NCBI RefSeq assembly: GCF_020216025.1
Contig: NZ_JAIWNC010000010.1
Coordinates: 186,001 to 250,000, forward strand
Origin: Jidongwangia harbinensis
GTDB taxonomy: Bacteria; Actinomycetota; Actinomycetes; Mycobacteriales; Micromonosporaceae
Reading direction: 5' to 3'
Length of the DNA stretch: 64,000 bases
Shown here: positions 34,097 through 41,589 of the stretch, piece after piece
Numbering within the stretch: position 1 is the first letter of the stretch
Layout: each line of letters begins with the position of its first letter
The notes under the pieces: model-generated
What the model saw: only the letters and a program-made list of their open reading frames with translations
What the model was told of the DNA's origin: nothing
Database searches by the model: none
Position numbers and translations under genes: made by a program

Positions 34097-34843
34097 CTAC
34101 GGCGTGAGGCGGATCCGGACCCGGCGGTTCTGCCGGCCCTTGCTCTCCACCTTCTGCACCAGCACGTGACCGACCTGGGCGGTCGAGGCGACGTGCGTGC
34201 CGCCGTCGGCCTGCACGTCCAGACCGACGATGTCGACCACCCGGATCTCCGGCATCTCCAGCGGCGGCAGCGCGTCCTGCGTGCGGACCAGGTCCGGGAT
34301 GGCCAGGGCCTCCTCCCGGGGCAGCACCCGCGCGACGATCTTGCGGTCGGCGGCGATCTCCGCGTTCACCGCGTCCTCGAGGGCCTGCTTGAAGCCGGGC
34401 GGCACCTCGGGCAGGTTGAAGTCCATCCGGGCCTCGCCGGGCTGCATGTTGCCGCCGGTCACCAGCGCGCCGAAGTCGCGGAACACGGTGCCGCAGAGGA
34501 TGTGCAGGCCGGAGTGGGTCCGCATGAGGCTGCTCCGGCGGCCGTCGTCGATCGCGCCGCGCACGCTGGTGCCCACCGGCGGCACCGGGTCACCGGGCGC
34601 CGGGACCAGGTACAGCTCGTCGCGCTTGCGGGTGTCCACGATCTGGGTCTGTACGCCCTGCCAGAGCAGCACCCCGTGGTCCGGCGGCTGGCCCCCGCCG
34701 CCCGGGTAGAACGCGGACCGGTCGAGGACCACGCCGGCCTCCGGGTCGGCCGGGTCGGACCACACCACGGTGCAGTCCCACTCGCGCAGGGTCGGGTCGA
34801 CCCAGTCCAGCCGGTGCGTGTGTCCGTGCTGCTCGAACGCCAT
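34097..34843 (-). CDS. Alanyl-tRNA editing protein (AlaX-like)
   Basis: The protein is 248 residues. The N-terminal FYPGGGGQPPDHG segment and the editing core THSGLHIL (HxxxH zinc ligands) match the AlaRS/ThrRS second additional domain. The second metal block reads QADGGTHVAST. The first ligand of the usual CGGTH is therefore Asp, with His retained. AlaX proteins hydrolyse Ser- or Gly-mischarged tRNA-Ala in trans. The domain is clear; whether Asp supports zinc binding is a question. It is a single gene between unrelated neighbours, with ATG at 34843. Confidence 0.88.
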   Translation of the reverse strand: MAFEQHGHTHRLDWVDPTLREWDCTVVWSDPADPEAGVVLDRSAFYPGGGGQPPDHGVLLWQGVQTQIVDTRKRDELYLVPAPGDPVPPVGTSVRGAIDDGRRSSLMRTHSGLHILCGTVFRDFGALVTGGNMQPGEARMDFNLPEVPPGFKQALEDAVNAEIAADRKIVARVLPREEALAIPDLVRTQDALPPLEMPEIRVVDIVGLDVQADGGTHVASTAQVGHVLVQKVESKGRQNRRVRIRLTP

Positions 34844-34888
34844 GGCGGGAGTCTACGCACGCACCGCGTGGGTAGACTCCCGCCGCGT

Positions 34889-37051
34889 TCAGACCCGGAC
34901 CGGGTCGCGGCCGGACTCCTCGGCACCGGCCAGGTGGTGCCGCAGACCCTCGCCCTCGATGTCGACGTTGGGCAGCACCCGGTCCAGGGGGCGCGGCAGC
35001 CACCAGGCGGCGCGGCCGAGCAGCGACATCGCCGCCGGGACCAGCGTCATCCGGACCACGAACGCGTCGATCGCGACGCCGACCGCCAGTGCGAAGCCCA
35101 TGGACTTGATCACCGGATCGTCGATCAGGATGAAGCCGGCGAAGACGGCAGTCATGATCAGCGCGGCCGCGGTGACGACCCGGGCGCCGTGCGCCATGCC
35201 GTTGACGGTGGCCTGCCGGGGCGTGTCGCCGTGCACGAAGTCCTCCCGCATCCGGGAGACCAGGAACACCTCGTAGTCCATGGCGAGTCCGAACAGGATG
35301 CCGATCATCAGGATGGGCAGGAAGCTGACCAGTGGCCCGGGCGTGTCCAGGCCGACCGCGCCGGCCAGGTGCCCCTGCTGGAAGACCAGGACGGTGAGGC
35401 CGAACGTGGCGCCGACCGTGAGCAGGAAGCCCAGGGCCGCCTTCACCGGCACCAGGATGGACCGGAACACCAGCATCAGCAGCAGCACCGAGAGCCCGAC
35501 CACGAGCAGCAGGTAGATCGGCATGGCGTCGGAGAGCTTGGCGGAGACGTCGATGCCGACCGCCGTCGCGCCGGTCAGCGCCACGCCGTCGAACCGGGCC
35601 ACCCGGTCCCGGATCTCGTGCACCAGCGTCTCGGTGGCGTCGTCGGTGGGCCCGGTCCGCGGGATCACCGCGAGCAGGGCGGTGCGCTGGTCCCGGCTGG
35701 GCGTCGGCGGGCTGACCGCGATCAGGTCCGGCGTGCCCTGCAGGGCCGCGGTGACCTCGGTGGCGATCCGTGCCGTGGTCTGCGGCGCGTCGGACGTGAC
35801 CACCAGCGCGAGCCGGCCGGTGAAGCCCGGGCCGAACCCGGCGGTGATCAGGTCGCTGGCCGCACGCTCCGGCGAGCCGACCGGGCTGGTGCTCGCGTCC
35901 GGCAGCGCGACCCGCATGTCGGCGGCCGGGATGGCGAGCGCGCCGAGTCCGAGCACGCCGACCAGGAGCACCGGTACGCGCAGCCGGATGACGATCTCGG
36001 CCCAGCGGGCGCCGAACGGCCGGCCGGTGTCCGCCACCGGGTTCGCCCGCCGCCGGCGCGGCAGCACGCGGAGGCCGACGAAGCCGAGCAGCGCGGGCAG
36101 CAGCGTGATCGCCACCAGCACCGCCACCGCGACCGTGCCGGCGGCGGCCAGGCCCATCACGGTGAGGAACGGGATGTTGACCACGGACAGGCCGGCCAGG
36201 GCGATGATCACGGTGATGCCGGCGAACACGACCGCGGAGCCGGCGGTGCCGACCGCCCGCCCGGCGGACTCCTCCGGGTCCACACCGCCCAGCAGGTTCT
36301 GCCGGTGGCGGGACGTGATGAACAGCGAGTAGTCGATGCCGACCGCGAGGCCCAGCATCAGCGCGAGCACCGGTGCGGTGCTGGTCAGCTCCACCACGCT
36401 GCTGAGCGCGAACAGGCCGGCCATGCCGGCGGCGACGCCGATCAGGGCGTTCAGCATGGTCATCCCGGCGGACACCAGCGAGCCGAACGTGAGGAACAGG
36501 ACGATCAACGCGACCACGACGCCGATGGCCTCGCCGCCGCCGACCTCCGGCGCGGCGCTCATCACCTCACCGCCGTGCGCGACCTGCAGGCCGGCGGCTT
36601 CGGCGGCGGCGCCGGTGCGTTCGTACGCGGCCCGCTGTTCCTCGGTCACCGCATCCGACTGCTCGGCGAACTGCACCTGGACGAGCGCGTACCGGCCGTC
36701 CGGGGACACCGACCGCGACTGGAACGGGTCCACCGCGCCGACCACGCCGGGCAGGGTGGACGCCTCGCGTACCAGCTGGCCCACCACGGCCCGGTCCGCG
36801 GCCAGCTGGCGGCCGGGCGGCGCCACCACGACGATCGTGCCGGTCGCGCCGCTGGCCTCGGGGAATTCCTGCCGCAGCGTGTCGATCGCCCGCTGTGACT
36901 CGGTGCCCGGGATGGAGAAGTCGCTCGAACTGGGACCACGGAACGCGGCCGCGGCCACGCCCAGGGCGACGAGCGCCACCAGCCACAGCACGACCACGAG
37001 TCCCCGGCGCCGGAACGATGCCCGGCCGAGGCGGTACAGCAGGGTTGCCAT
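34889..37051 (-). CDS. MMPL/RND-family exporter
   Basis: The protein is 720 residues with about 12 membrane segments in two repeats. Each repeat has a helix followed by a large external loop and then a run of five helices. Conserved GIDYSLFI (first repeat) and AMDYEVFLVSRMRE (second repeat) carry the Asp-Tyr pairs of the proton relay in MMPL proteins. It should export lipids or hydrophobic compounds. It lies 22 bp downstream of a TetR-type gene in the same operon. Twin palindromic operators upstream suggest ligand-controlled expression. Confidence 0.92.
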   Translation of the reverse strand: MATLLYRLGRASFRRRGLVVVLWLVALVALGVAAAAFRGPSSSDFSIPGTESQRAIDTLRQEFPEASGATGTIVVVAPPGRQLAADRAVVGQLVREASTLPGVVGAVDPFQSRSVSPDGRYALVQVQFAEQSDAVTEEQRAAYERTGAAAEAAGLQVAHGGEVMSAAPEVGGGEAIGVVVALIVLFLTFGSLVSAGMTMLNALIGVAAGMAGLFALSSVVELTSTAPVLALMLGLAVGIDYSLFITSRHRQNLLGGVDPEESAGRAVGTAGSAVVFAGITVIIALAGLSVVNIPFLTVMGLAAAGTVAVAVLVAITLLPALLGFVGLRVLPRRRRANPVADTGRPFGARWAEIVIRLRVPVLLVGVLGLGALAIPAADMRVALPDASTSPVGSPERAASDLITAGFGPGFTGRLALVVTSDAPQTTARIATEVTAALQGTPDLIAVSPPTPSRDQRTALLAVIPRTGPTDDATETLVHEIRDRVARFDGVALTGATAVGIDVSAKLSDAMPIYLLLVVGLSVLLLMLVFRSILVPVKAALGFLLTVGATFGLTVLVFQQGHLAGAVGLDTPGPLVSFLPILMIGILFGLAMDYEVFLVSRMREDFVHGDTPRQATVNGMAHGARVVTAAALIMTAVFAGFILIDDPVIKSMGFALAVGVAIDAFVVRMTLVPAAMSLLGRAAWWLPRPLDRVLPNVDIEGEGLRHHLAGAEESGRDPVRV

Positions 37052-37073
37052 GGGTTTCTCCTGTAGAGGGGTG

Positions 37074-37619
37074 TTATCGGGAGGTGAGGGCTCGGCGGGC
37101 CACGCGGGCGACCGCGTCCCGCAGGGTGGGTAGTTCGTCGTCCGGGTGGTTGAGCACCACGGACGAGATGCCGGCCAGCATCACCTCCGCGAGCAGCAGC
37201 TCGTCGGGGTCGGACGACCAGCCGGCGAACGCGTGGTGCAGCGTCTCGAAGTCGGGCCACAGCGGCTCGAAGGCGGGCAGGTCGAAGATGCTCAGCATCT
37301 GATCGAAGATCAGCGCCACCTCGCCCCGGTACCGCACCACCAGTTCCGCGAAGCCCTCGATGGCGGCGTCCCGGGCGGCGTCCGCGTCGAGGGTGGAGAG
37401 CCGGGCGGTCAGCGCGGCCAGGTCCTGGCCGGCCGGGGCGATGAGCGCGACCAGGATCGCGTCCTTGCTGTCGAAGTGGTAGAGCACCGTCGCCTTGGAG
37501 CAGCCGACCTCGTCCGCGATGGTCTGCAACGAGGTGCCCTTGAAGCCGGCGGCGGCGAACTGCCGGGCGGCGACGGACAGGATCTCGTCGCGGGTCTTGG
37601 AGCGGGCCATGATTATCAC
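37074..37619 (-). CDS. TetR-family repressor
   Basis: The protein is 181 residues; ATG 37610 (MARSK) is an alternative start three codons in. The N-terminal DNA-binding domain is clear: TRDEILSVAARQFAAAGFKGTSLQTIADEVGCSKATVLYHFDSKDAIL. The C-terminal ligand-binding half is unassigned. It is the first gene of a two-gene operon with the MMPL exporter. An 18-bp perfect palindrome and a second near-copy lie right upstream, so it very probably represses its own operon. The inducer is unknown. Confidence 0.93.
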   Translation of the reverse strand: MIIMARSKTRDEILSVAARQFAAAGFKGTSLQTIADEVGCSKATVLYHFDSKDAILVALIAPAGQDLAALTARLSTLDADAARDAAIEGFAELVVRYRGEVALIFDQMLSIFDLPAFEPLWPDFETLHHAFAGWSSDPDELLLAEVMLAGISSVVLNHPDDELPTLRDAVARVARRALTSR

Positions 37620-37623
37620 TGTG

Positions 37624-37660
37624 TCTGACCGATCGGTCAGAAGCTGGCCGATCGGTCAGA
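37624..37660. promoter_or_regulatory. Twin TetR operators
   Basis: TCTGACCGATCGGTCAGA (37624-37641) is a perfect palindrome. CTGGCCGATCGGTCAG (37644-37659) repeats it with one mismatch, centre-to-centre about 19 bp. The first lies 5 bp upstream of the TetR-type start codon. Two sites nearly two helical turns apart allow cooperative binding. Confidence 0.85.
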
Positions 37661-37880
37661 TTGTTGGATTCGTCACACCACATGCGCTCCCACCAGGCAT
37701 TTCGTCACCGCTCGTGTGGGCCGTATGACAGTCGGTGGGCGCGAATCCACTGTTCGGTCATGAATTGCACCGGACCTCGATCTACCCGGCGACGAGGCAA
37801 CCGGCACGACGTATGTTGGCACCGGCTCGAGGCACCGCCAGCCTCGACGCACCCCACCTCGCCCCGAGAGGACCCCCGCG

Positions 37881-38999
37881 ATGCGTAAGGCAATGGCCGC
37901 CCTCGCCGCGTTCGGCATGCTCGCCACCGGCAGCCTGACTGCCTGCACCGACGACGGAGGGGACAGCGGCGGGAACGACGGCGGCGGCAACACCACCACG
38001 ACCAACGGGGGACCGGCGAAGGTCGGCGTGATCATGCCGGACCGCGACACCCAGCGGTGGGGAACCGACGACCCGAAGTTCCTCAAGGCGGCGTTCGACG
38101 CCGCCGGGGTGCCGGTCGACATCCAGAACGCCGAGGGCAGCCGCGAGCGGTTCGTGGCGCTGGCCGAGAGCATGATCTCCAGCGGCGCCAAGGTGCTGAT
38201 CATCGTCGCCCTGGACGCGGTGTCCGGCAAGGCCGCGCTGGACCGGGCCAAGGCGGCCGGGGTCAAGACCATCGACTACGACCGGCTGACGCTCAACGGC
38301 GGCGCCGAGTACTACGTCAGCTTCGACAACCGGCAGGTCGGCGTGCTGCAGGGGCAGGGCCTGGTCCGGTGCCTGACCGAGAAGGGCTACGAGAACCCGG
38401 TCGTGGCCCAGCTCAACGGCTCGCCCACCGACAACAACGCCACCGAGTTCAAGCGGGGGTACGACTCGGTGCTGCAGCCCAAGTACGACGCCGCCGTGTA
38501 CCGCAAGGGCCCGGACCAGTCCGTCCCGGACTGGAAGGACAGCGTGGGCTCGACCATCTTCCAGCAGATGCTGAACCAGCAGCCGGAGATCGAGGGTGTG
38601 CTGGCCGCCAACGACGGCCTCGGCAACGCGGTGATCAACGTGCTCAAGAAGAAGAAGCTGAACGGCAAGGTTCCGGTCACCGGGCAGGACGCCAGCGTCC
38701 AGGGCCTGCAGAACATCCTCGCCGGGGACCAGTGCATGACCGTCTACAAGGCGATCAAGCCGGAGGCCGAGGCCGCCGCGAAACTGGCCATCACGCTGTT
38801 CAAGGGCCAGACGCCGGACGTCAAGGAGCTGGACCGCCAGAAGGACGTCGAGTCCGGGGCGTACGTGCCGTTCGTCAAGCTGAACCCGGTCGCGATCGAC
38901 AAGACCAACATCAATCTGGTCATCGAGGACGGCTTCGTCGACCGGAAGGCGGTCTGTACCCCCAAGTTCGCCCAGGCCTGCGAGGACGCCGGCCTGTAG
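37881..38999 (+). CDS. Xylose-type sugar ABC transporter substrate-binding lipoprotein
   Basis: The protein is 372 residues. The signal peptide ends in LTAC with lipid-anchored Cys22, then a Gly/Asp/Thr-rich spacer. The rest is a periplasmic-binding-protein type 1 fold of the XylF kind: VGVIMPDRDTQRWGTDDPKFLKAAFDAAG, then IIVALDAVSGKAALDRAKAAGVKTIDYDR and GVLAANDGLGNAVINVLKKKKL with VTGQDASVQGLQNILAGDQCMTVYK. A xylose-like monosaccharide is the probable ligand. No ATPase or permease is adjacent on the downstream side, so it is an orphan binding protein here. A strong stem-loop straddles the stop codon. Confidence 0.9.
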   Translation: MRKAMAALAAFGMLATGSLTACTDDGGDSGGNDGGGNTTTTNGGPAKVGVIMPDRDTQRWGTDDPKFLKAAFDAAGVPVDIQNAEGSRERFVALAESMISSGAKVLIIVALDAVSGKAALDRAKAAGVKTIDYDRLTLNGGAEYYVSFDNRQVGVLQGQGLVRCLTEKGYENPVVAQLNGSPTDNNATEFKRGYDSVLQPKYDAAVYRKGPDQSVPDWKDSVGSTIFQQMLNQQPEIEGVLAANDGLGNAVINVLKKKKLNGKVPVTGQDASVQGLQNILAGDQCMTVYKAIKPEAEAAAKLAITLFKGQTPDVKELDRQKDVESGAYVPFVKLNPVAIDKTNINLVIEDGFVDRKAVCTPKFAQACEDAGL

Positions 39000-39010
39000 C
39001 CGGCGTCCTC
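38982..39010 (+). terminator. Stem-loop terminator overlapping a stop codon
   Basis: GAGGACGCCGGC (38982-38993) and GCCGGCGTCCTC (38999-39010) form a perfect 12-bp stem with a 5-base loop. The loop and first base of the right arm contain the TAG stop of the binding-protein gene. The stem explains the lack of a following permease gene. Confidence 0.8.
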
Positions 39011-39280
39011 CCGGTCGGCCGCCCCCCGTTGATGCCGTACAGCGACCGGCAGGCAACCAGCGTGACCTGGGCCCGGGCCGGGCGGAACCACGGACGCCGA
39101 ACGCCGAACAATGGCGGATGTTTCCGCAGGTCCGGGGTTTGTTCGGGGCTGCGGCCCGAACAGATCAGGGGTGGCGTCCACAGCGGATGACATATTCCTG
39201 ACCCAGCACGGACGGCTCCACCAGGCTCGGCGACCATGGGTGCGTGACCGATCGCCGGGGCACCAACCGGGGGGACTGAC

Positions 39281-40969
39281 ATGCCGGACGCGCCGCCCCG
39301 CCGGGGGCGGAAGGAAGCGCCGCTCGATCCGGCTGCGCCACCGCACCGGCGGGAGCTCGCGCAGCAGTTGCGCGACCTCAAGGCCGAGTGTGGCGGACCC
39401 ACCTACCGGGTGCTGAGCGAGCTCTCGCACTGCGCGTCCGGAACCCTGTCCGAGGCGGCCAACGGCCGCCGGCTGCCGACCTGGGAGACCACCCGGGCGT
39501 TCGTCACCGGGTGCCTGCGCCACGCCGGGCGCGAGGCGGAGGCGTCGCGGCTGTCCGCCCAGTGGCGGGTCCGCTGGGACCGGGCCGCCGCCGCGGAGGC
39601 GGAGCACGACGCCACCCCGCCGCCGGTGGCCGTCCCGGCGCGGCCGGCGGTGCCACCGGCCCGGCGCGGCCGGACCGGCCGCCGGCTGCTGGTCGCGGCC
39701 GTCGCCCTGGCCCTGGTGTGCGCGCTCGCCGGCAGCGTGGCGCCCGGACCGCCGCCGATGACCGGTCTGTTCAACGTCGTGCTGGCGCCCTACCGCTGGT
39801 CCGGGCCCGGACCGTTGCCCGCCGTCGCGCCGCGGCTGCAGGCGGCCATCCGCGGCGAGCTGCGGACCTGGTCGGCCCGGACGCCCTCGGCGCGGACCCG
39901 CGGTCCCGAGCGGATCAGCCGGATCGACGGCGAGGCCGGATTCGCGCAGGTCGCCCGCGCGCACGGCGCCGACGTGGTCCTGCGGCCGGATTTCCGGGCG
40001 GCGGGCGACGGCCTGACCGTGACCATCGAGATCTTCATCGCGGAGCGGACGCTCGGCGAGACCCCGGAGTTCGCCGGCCTGCACAAGCTCGGCCTCACCG
40101 AGCCGGCCGACGTGATCGACGGCGACCTGCGCCTCAACGAGGAACTCGCGGAGAGCACGGTCCACTACCTCGACGCCGTGGTGGCGTTCGTCCGCGGGCT
40201 CGGCGCGTACGGCCGGGGTGAACTGTCCGCCGCCGAGGAGCAGTTCCAGCTGGCCGACCGGATCCTGGCGACCGTCGAACGCGGCCCCGGTGGGCACCGG
40301 ATCCGGCGCGAGGTCGTGCACCTGATGCTCGGCAACACCGTCGGCGCCGCCGATCCGGCCCGCGCGGCGGTGCACTTCAGGCGGGCCGCCGAGGACGCTC
40401 CGGGGTACCGGCGGGCGGAGATGGGCCTGGCCGAGACCGCCCGGACCACCGCGCACTGCCGGCCCGGCGACCGCAACCGGGCCCGTCTGGAGGAGGCGAT
40501 CGGGCACTACCGCCGGGCGCTGACCATGGACCCGACGGTCGACCCGGCCCGTGCGGTCTTCCTCGACATGAAGGCCCGGCTCGGTCTCGGGCTGGCGTAC
40601 CAGTGCCTGAGCCTGGCCGGCGCGGCGCCCCGCTGGGCGCTGGCCGAGACGGAGTTCGGCGCGGTGGCGCGGTTGTACCACGGCGCGCGGCTGGACTCCG
40701 GCAGCGCCCGGCAGGCCCGGTGGTTCGCCGCCGAGGCGCGCGCCGGGCAGGCCCTCAACGCCCTGGCCGGCGGCCGCCCGGCGGCCGCCGCGACCGCCTA
40801 CGAGGAAGCGCTGGGGCTGCTGGCCGGGATGGACGTGGTCCGGCCGACGTTCGTGGAACGGGAGCTCGTGCTGCTGCGCAACCTGCGCGCCACCTACGCC
40901 CGGCTCGGCCGGACCGCCGACGTGGCCCGGGTGGACCAGCGGATCACCGCCGCCGAGCGCCGCCGCTAG
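39281..40969 (+). CDS. HTH-transmembrane-TPR-like protein of unknown function
   Basis: The protein is 562 residues. Residues ~20-90 resemble an XRE-like helix-turn-helix of the kind found in actinobacterial NTPase regulators: [53 protein letters not shown]. After a Pro-rich linker comes one membrane segment (about 128-150). An external or lumenal part follows, in which the C-terminal ~290 residues have TPR-like helix pairs: [47 protein letters not shown] and [16 protein letters not shown]. There is no central NTPase, unlike related long proteins. It might be a membrane-tethered regulator; function is unknown. It overlaps smpB tail-to-tail by 26 bp. Confidence 0.7.
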   Translation: MPDAPPRRGRKEAPLDPAAPPHRRELAQQLRDLKAECGGPTYRVLSELSHCASGTLSEAANGRRLPTWETTRAFVTGCLRHAGREAEASRLSAQWRVRWDRAAAAEAEHDATPPPVAVPARPAVPPARRGRTGRRLLVAAVALALVCALAGSVAPGPPPMTGLFNVVLAPYRWSGPGPLPAVAPRLQAAIRGELRTWSARTPSARTRGPERISRIDGEAGFAQVARAHGADVVLRPDFRAAGDGLTVTIEIFIAERTLGETPEFAGLHKLGLTEPADVIDGDLRLNEELAESTVHYLDAVVAFVRGLGAYGRGELSAAEEQFQLADRILATVERGPGGHRIRREVVHLMLGNTVGAADPARAAVHFRRAAEDAPGYRRAEMGLAETARTTAHCRPGDRNRARLEEAIGHYRRALTMDPTVDPARAVFLDMKARLGLGLAYQCLSLAGAAPRWALAETEFGAVARLYHGARLDSGSARQARWFAAEARAGQALNALAGGRPAAAATAYEEALGLLAGMDVVRPTFVERELVLLRNLRATYARLGRTADVARVDQRITAAERRR

Positions 40970-41456
40970 CGCCCTCGCGGGGCCGGCCCTTGAGGTGCCG
41001 GCCGAGCTGGCGGGCGATCTCCCGCTTCGCGTCCCGTTCCGCCAGGACCTGGCGTTTGTCGTACGACCTGAGGCCACGGGCCAGGCCCAGTTCGACCTTC
41101 GCCCAGCCGTTCGCGAAGTACAGCGAGAGCGGCACCAGGGTGAGGCCGTTGCCGTCCCGCAACTGGGCCCGGATGCGGTCGATCTCGATCCGGCGCAGGA
41201 GCAGTTTCCGGGTACGGCGCGGCGCGTGGTTGGTCCAACTGCCGAAGCCGTACTCGGCGATGTGCAGGCCGTACAGCATCAGTTCGCCCTCGTGCTCCCC
41301 GGCGAACGCGTCCCGCATCGAGACGTAGCCGGCCCGCAACGACTTGACCTCGGTGCCGGCCAGCACCAGCCCGGCCTCGTACGTCTTGAGGATCGCGTAG
41401 TCGTGACGCGCCTTGGAGTTCGTGGCGATGAGCTTCTGACCGGTCTCGCGGGGCAC
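40944..41456 (-). CDS. smpB: SsrA-binding protein
   Basis: The protein is 170 residues. It contains [43 protein letters not shown], the OB-fold tmRNA-binding signature. The GL-IAEY core and the basic C-terminal tail ([24 protein letters not shown], then Arg-rich) enter the decoding centre during trans-translation. With tmRNA it rescues stalled ribosomes. The tmRNA gene, often nearby in actinobacteria, is not evident in this window. It is convergent with the previous gene, overlapping its 3' end. Confidence 0.96.
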   Translation of the reverse strand: MPRETGQKLIATNSKARHDYAILKTYEAGLVLAGTEVKSLRAGYVSMRDAFAGEHEGELMLYGLHIAEYGFGSWTNHAPRRTRKLLLRRIEIDRIRAQLRDGNGLTLVPLSLYFANGWAKVELGLARGLRSYDKRQVLAERDAKREIARQLGRHLKGRPREGASGGARRR

Positions 41457-41589
41457 CGGCCCACTGTCTCACACCGCTTTTTATCAGGGCTGTTAACAAT
41501 TCGATCGAGACATCCACGATCGCCGATGTTGCGGTTACTCTCCGACTGTCCTGAAGAGATCCTTCGGGCGCCCCCTCCAGGAGGCATGC

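Noticed and set aside
33674..36898. 1,074-codon plus-strand frame over the Hsp70-like, AlaX and MMPL genes
   Set aside because: It crosses three real genes and their intergenic regions, and its composition is His/Gln/Arg/Asp-rich with no domain. It is a shadow frame.
38057..39190. 377-codon second frame over the xylose-type binding protein
   Set aside because: It is an alternative-frame shadow of a gene with a clear lipobox, binding fold and terminator.
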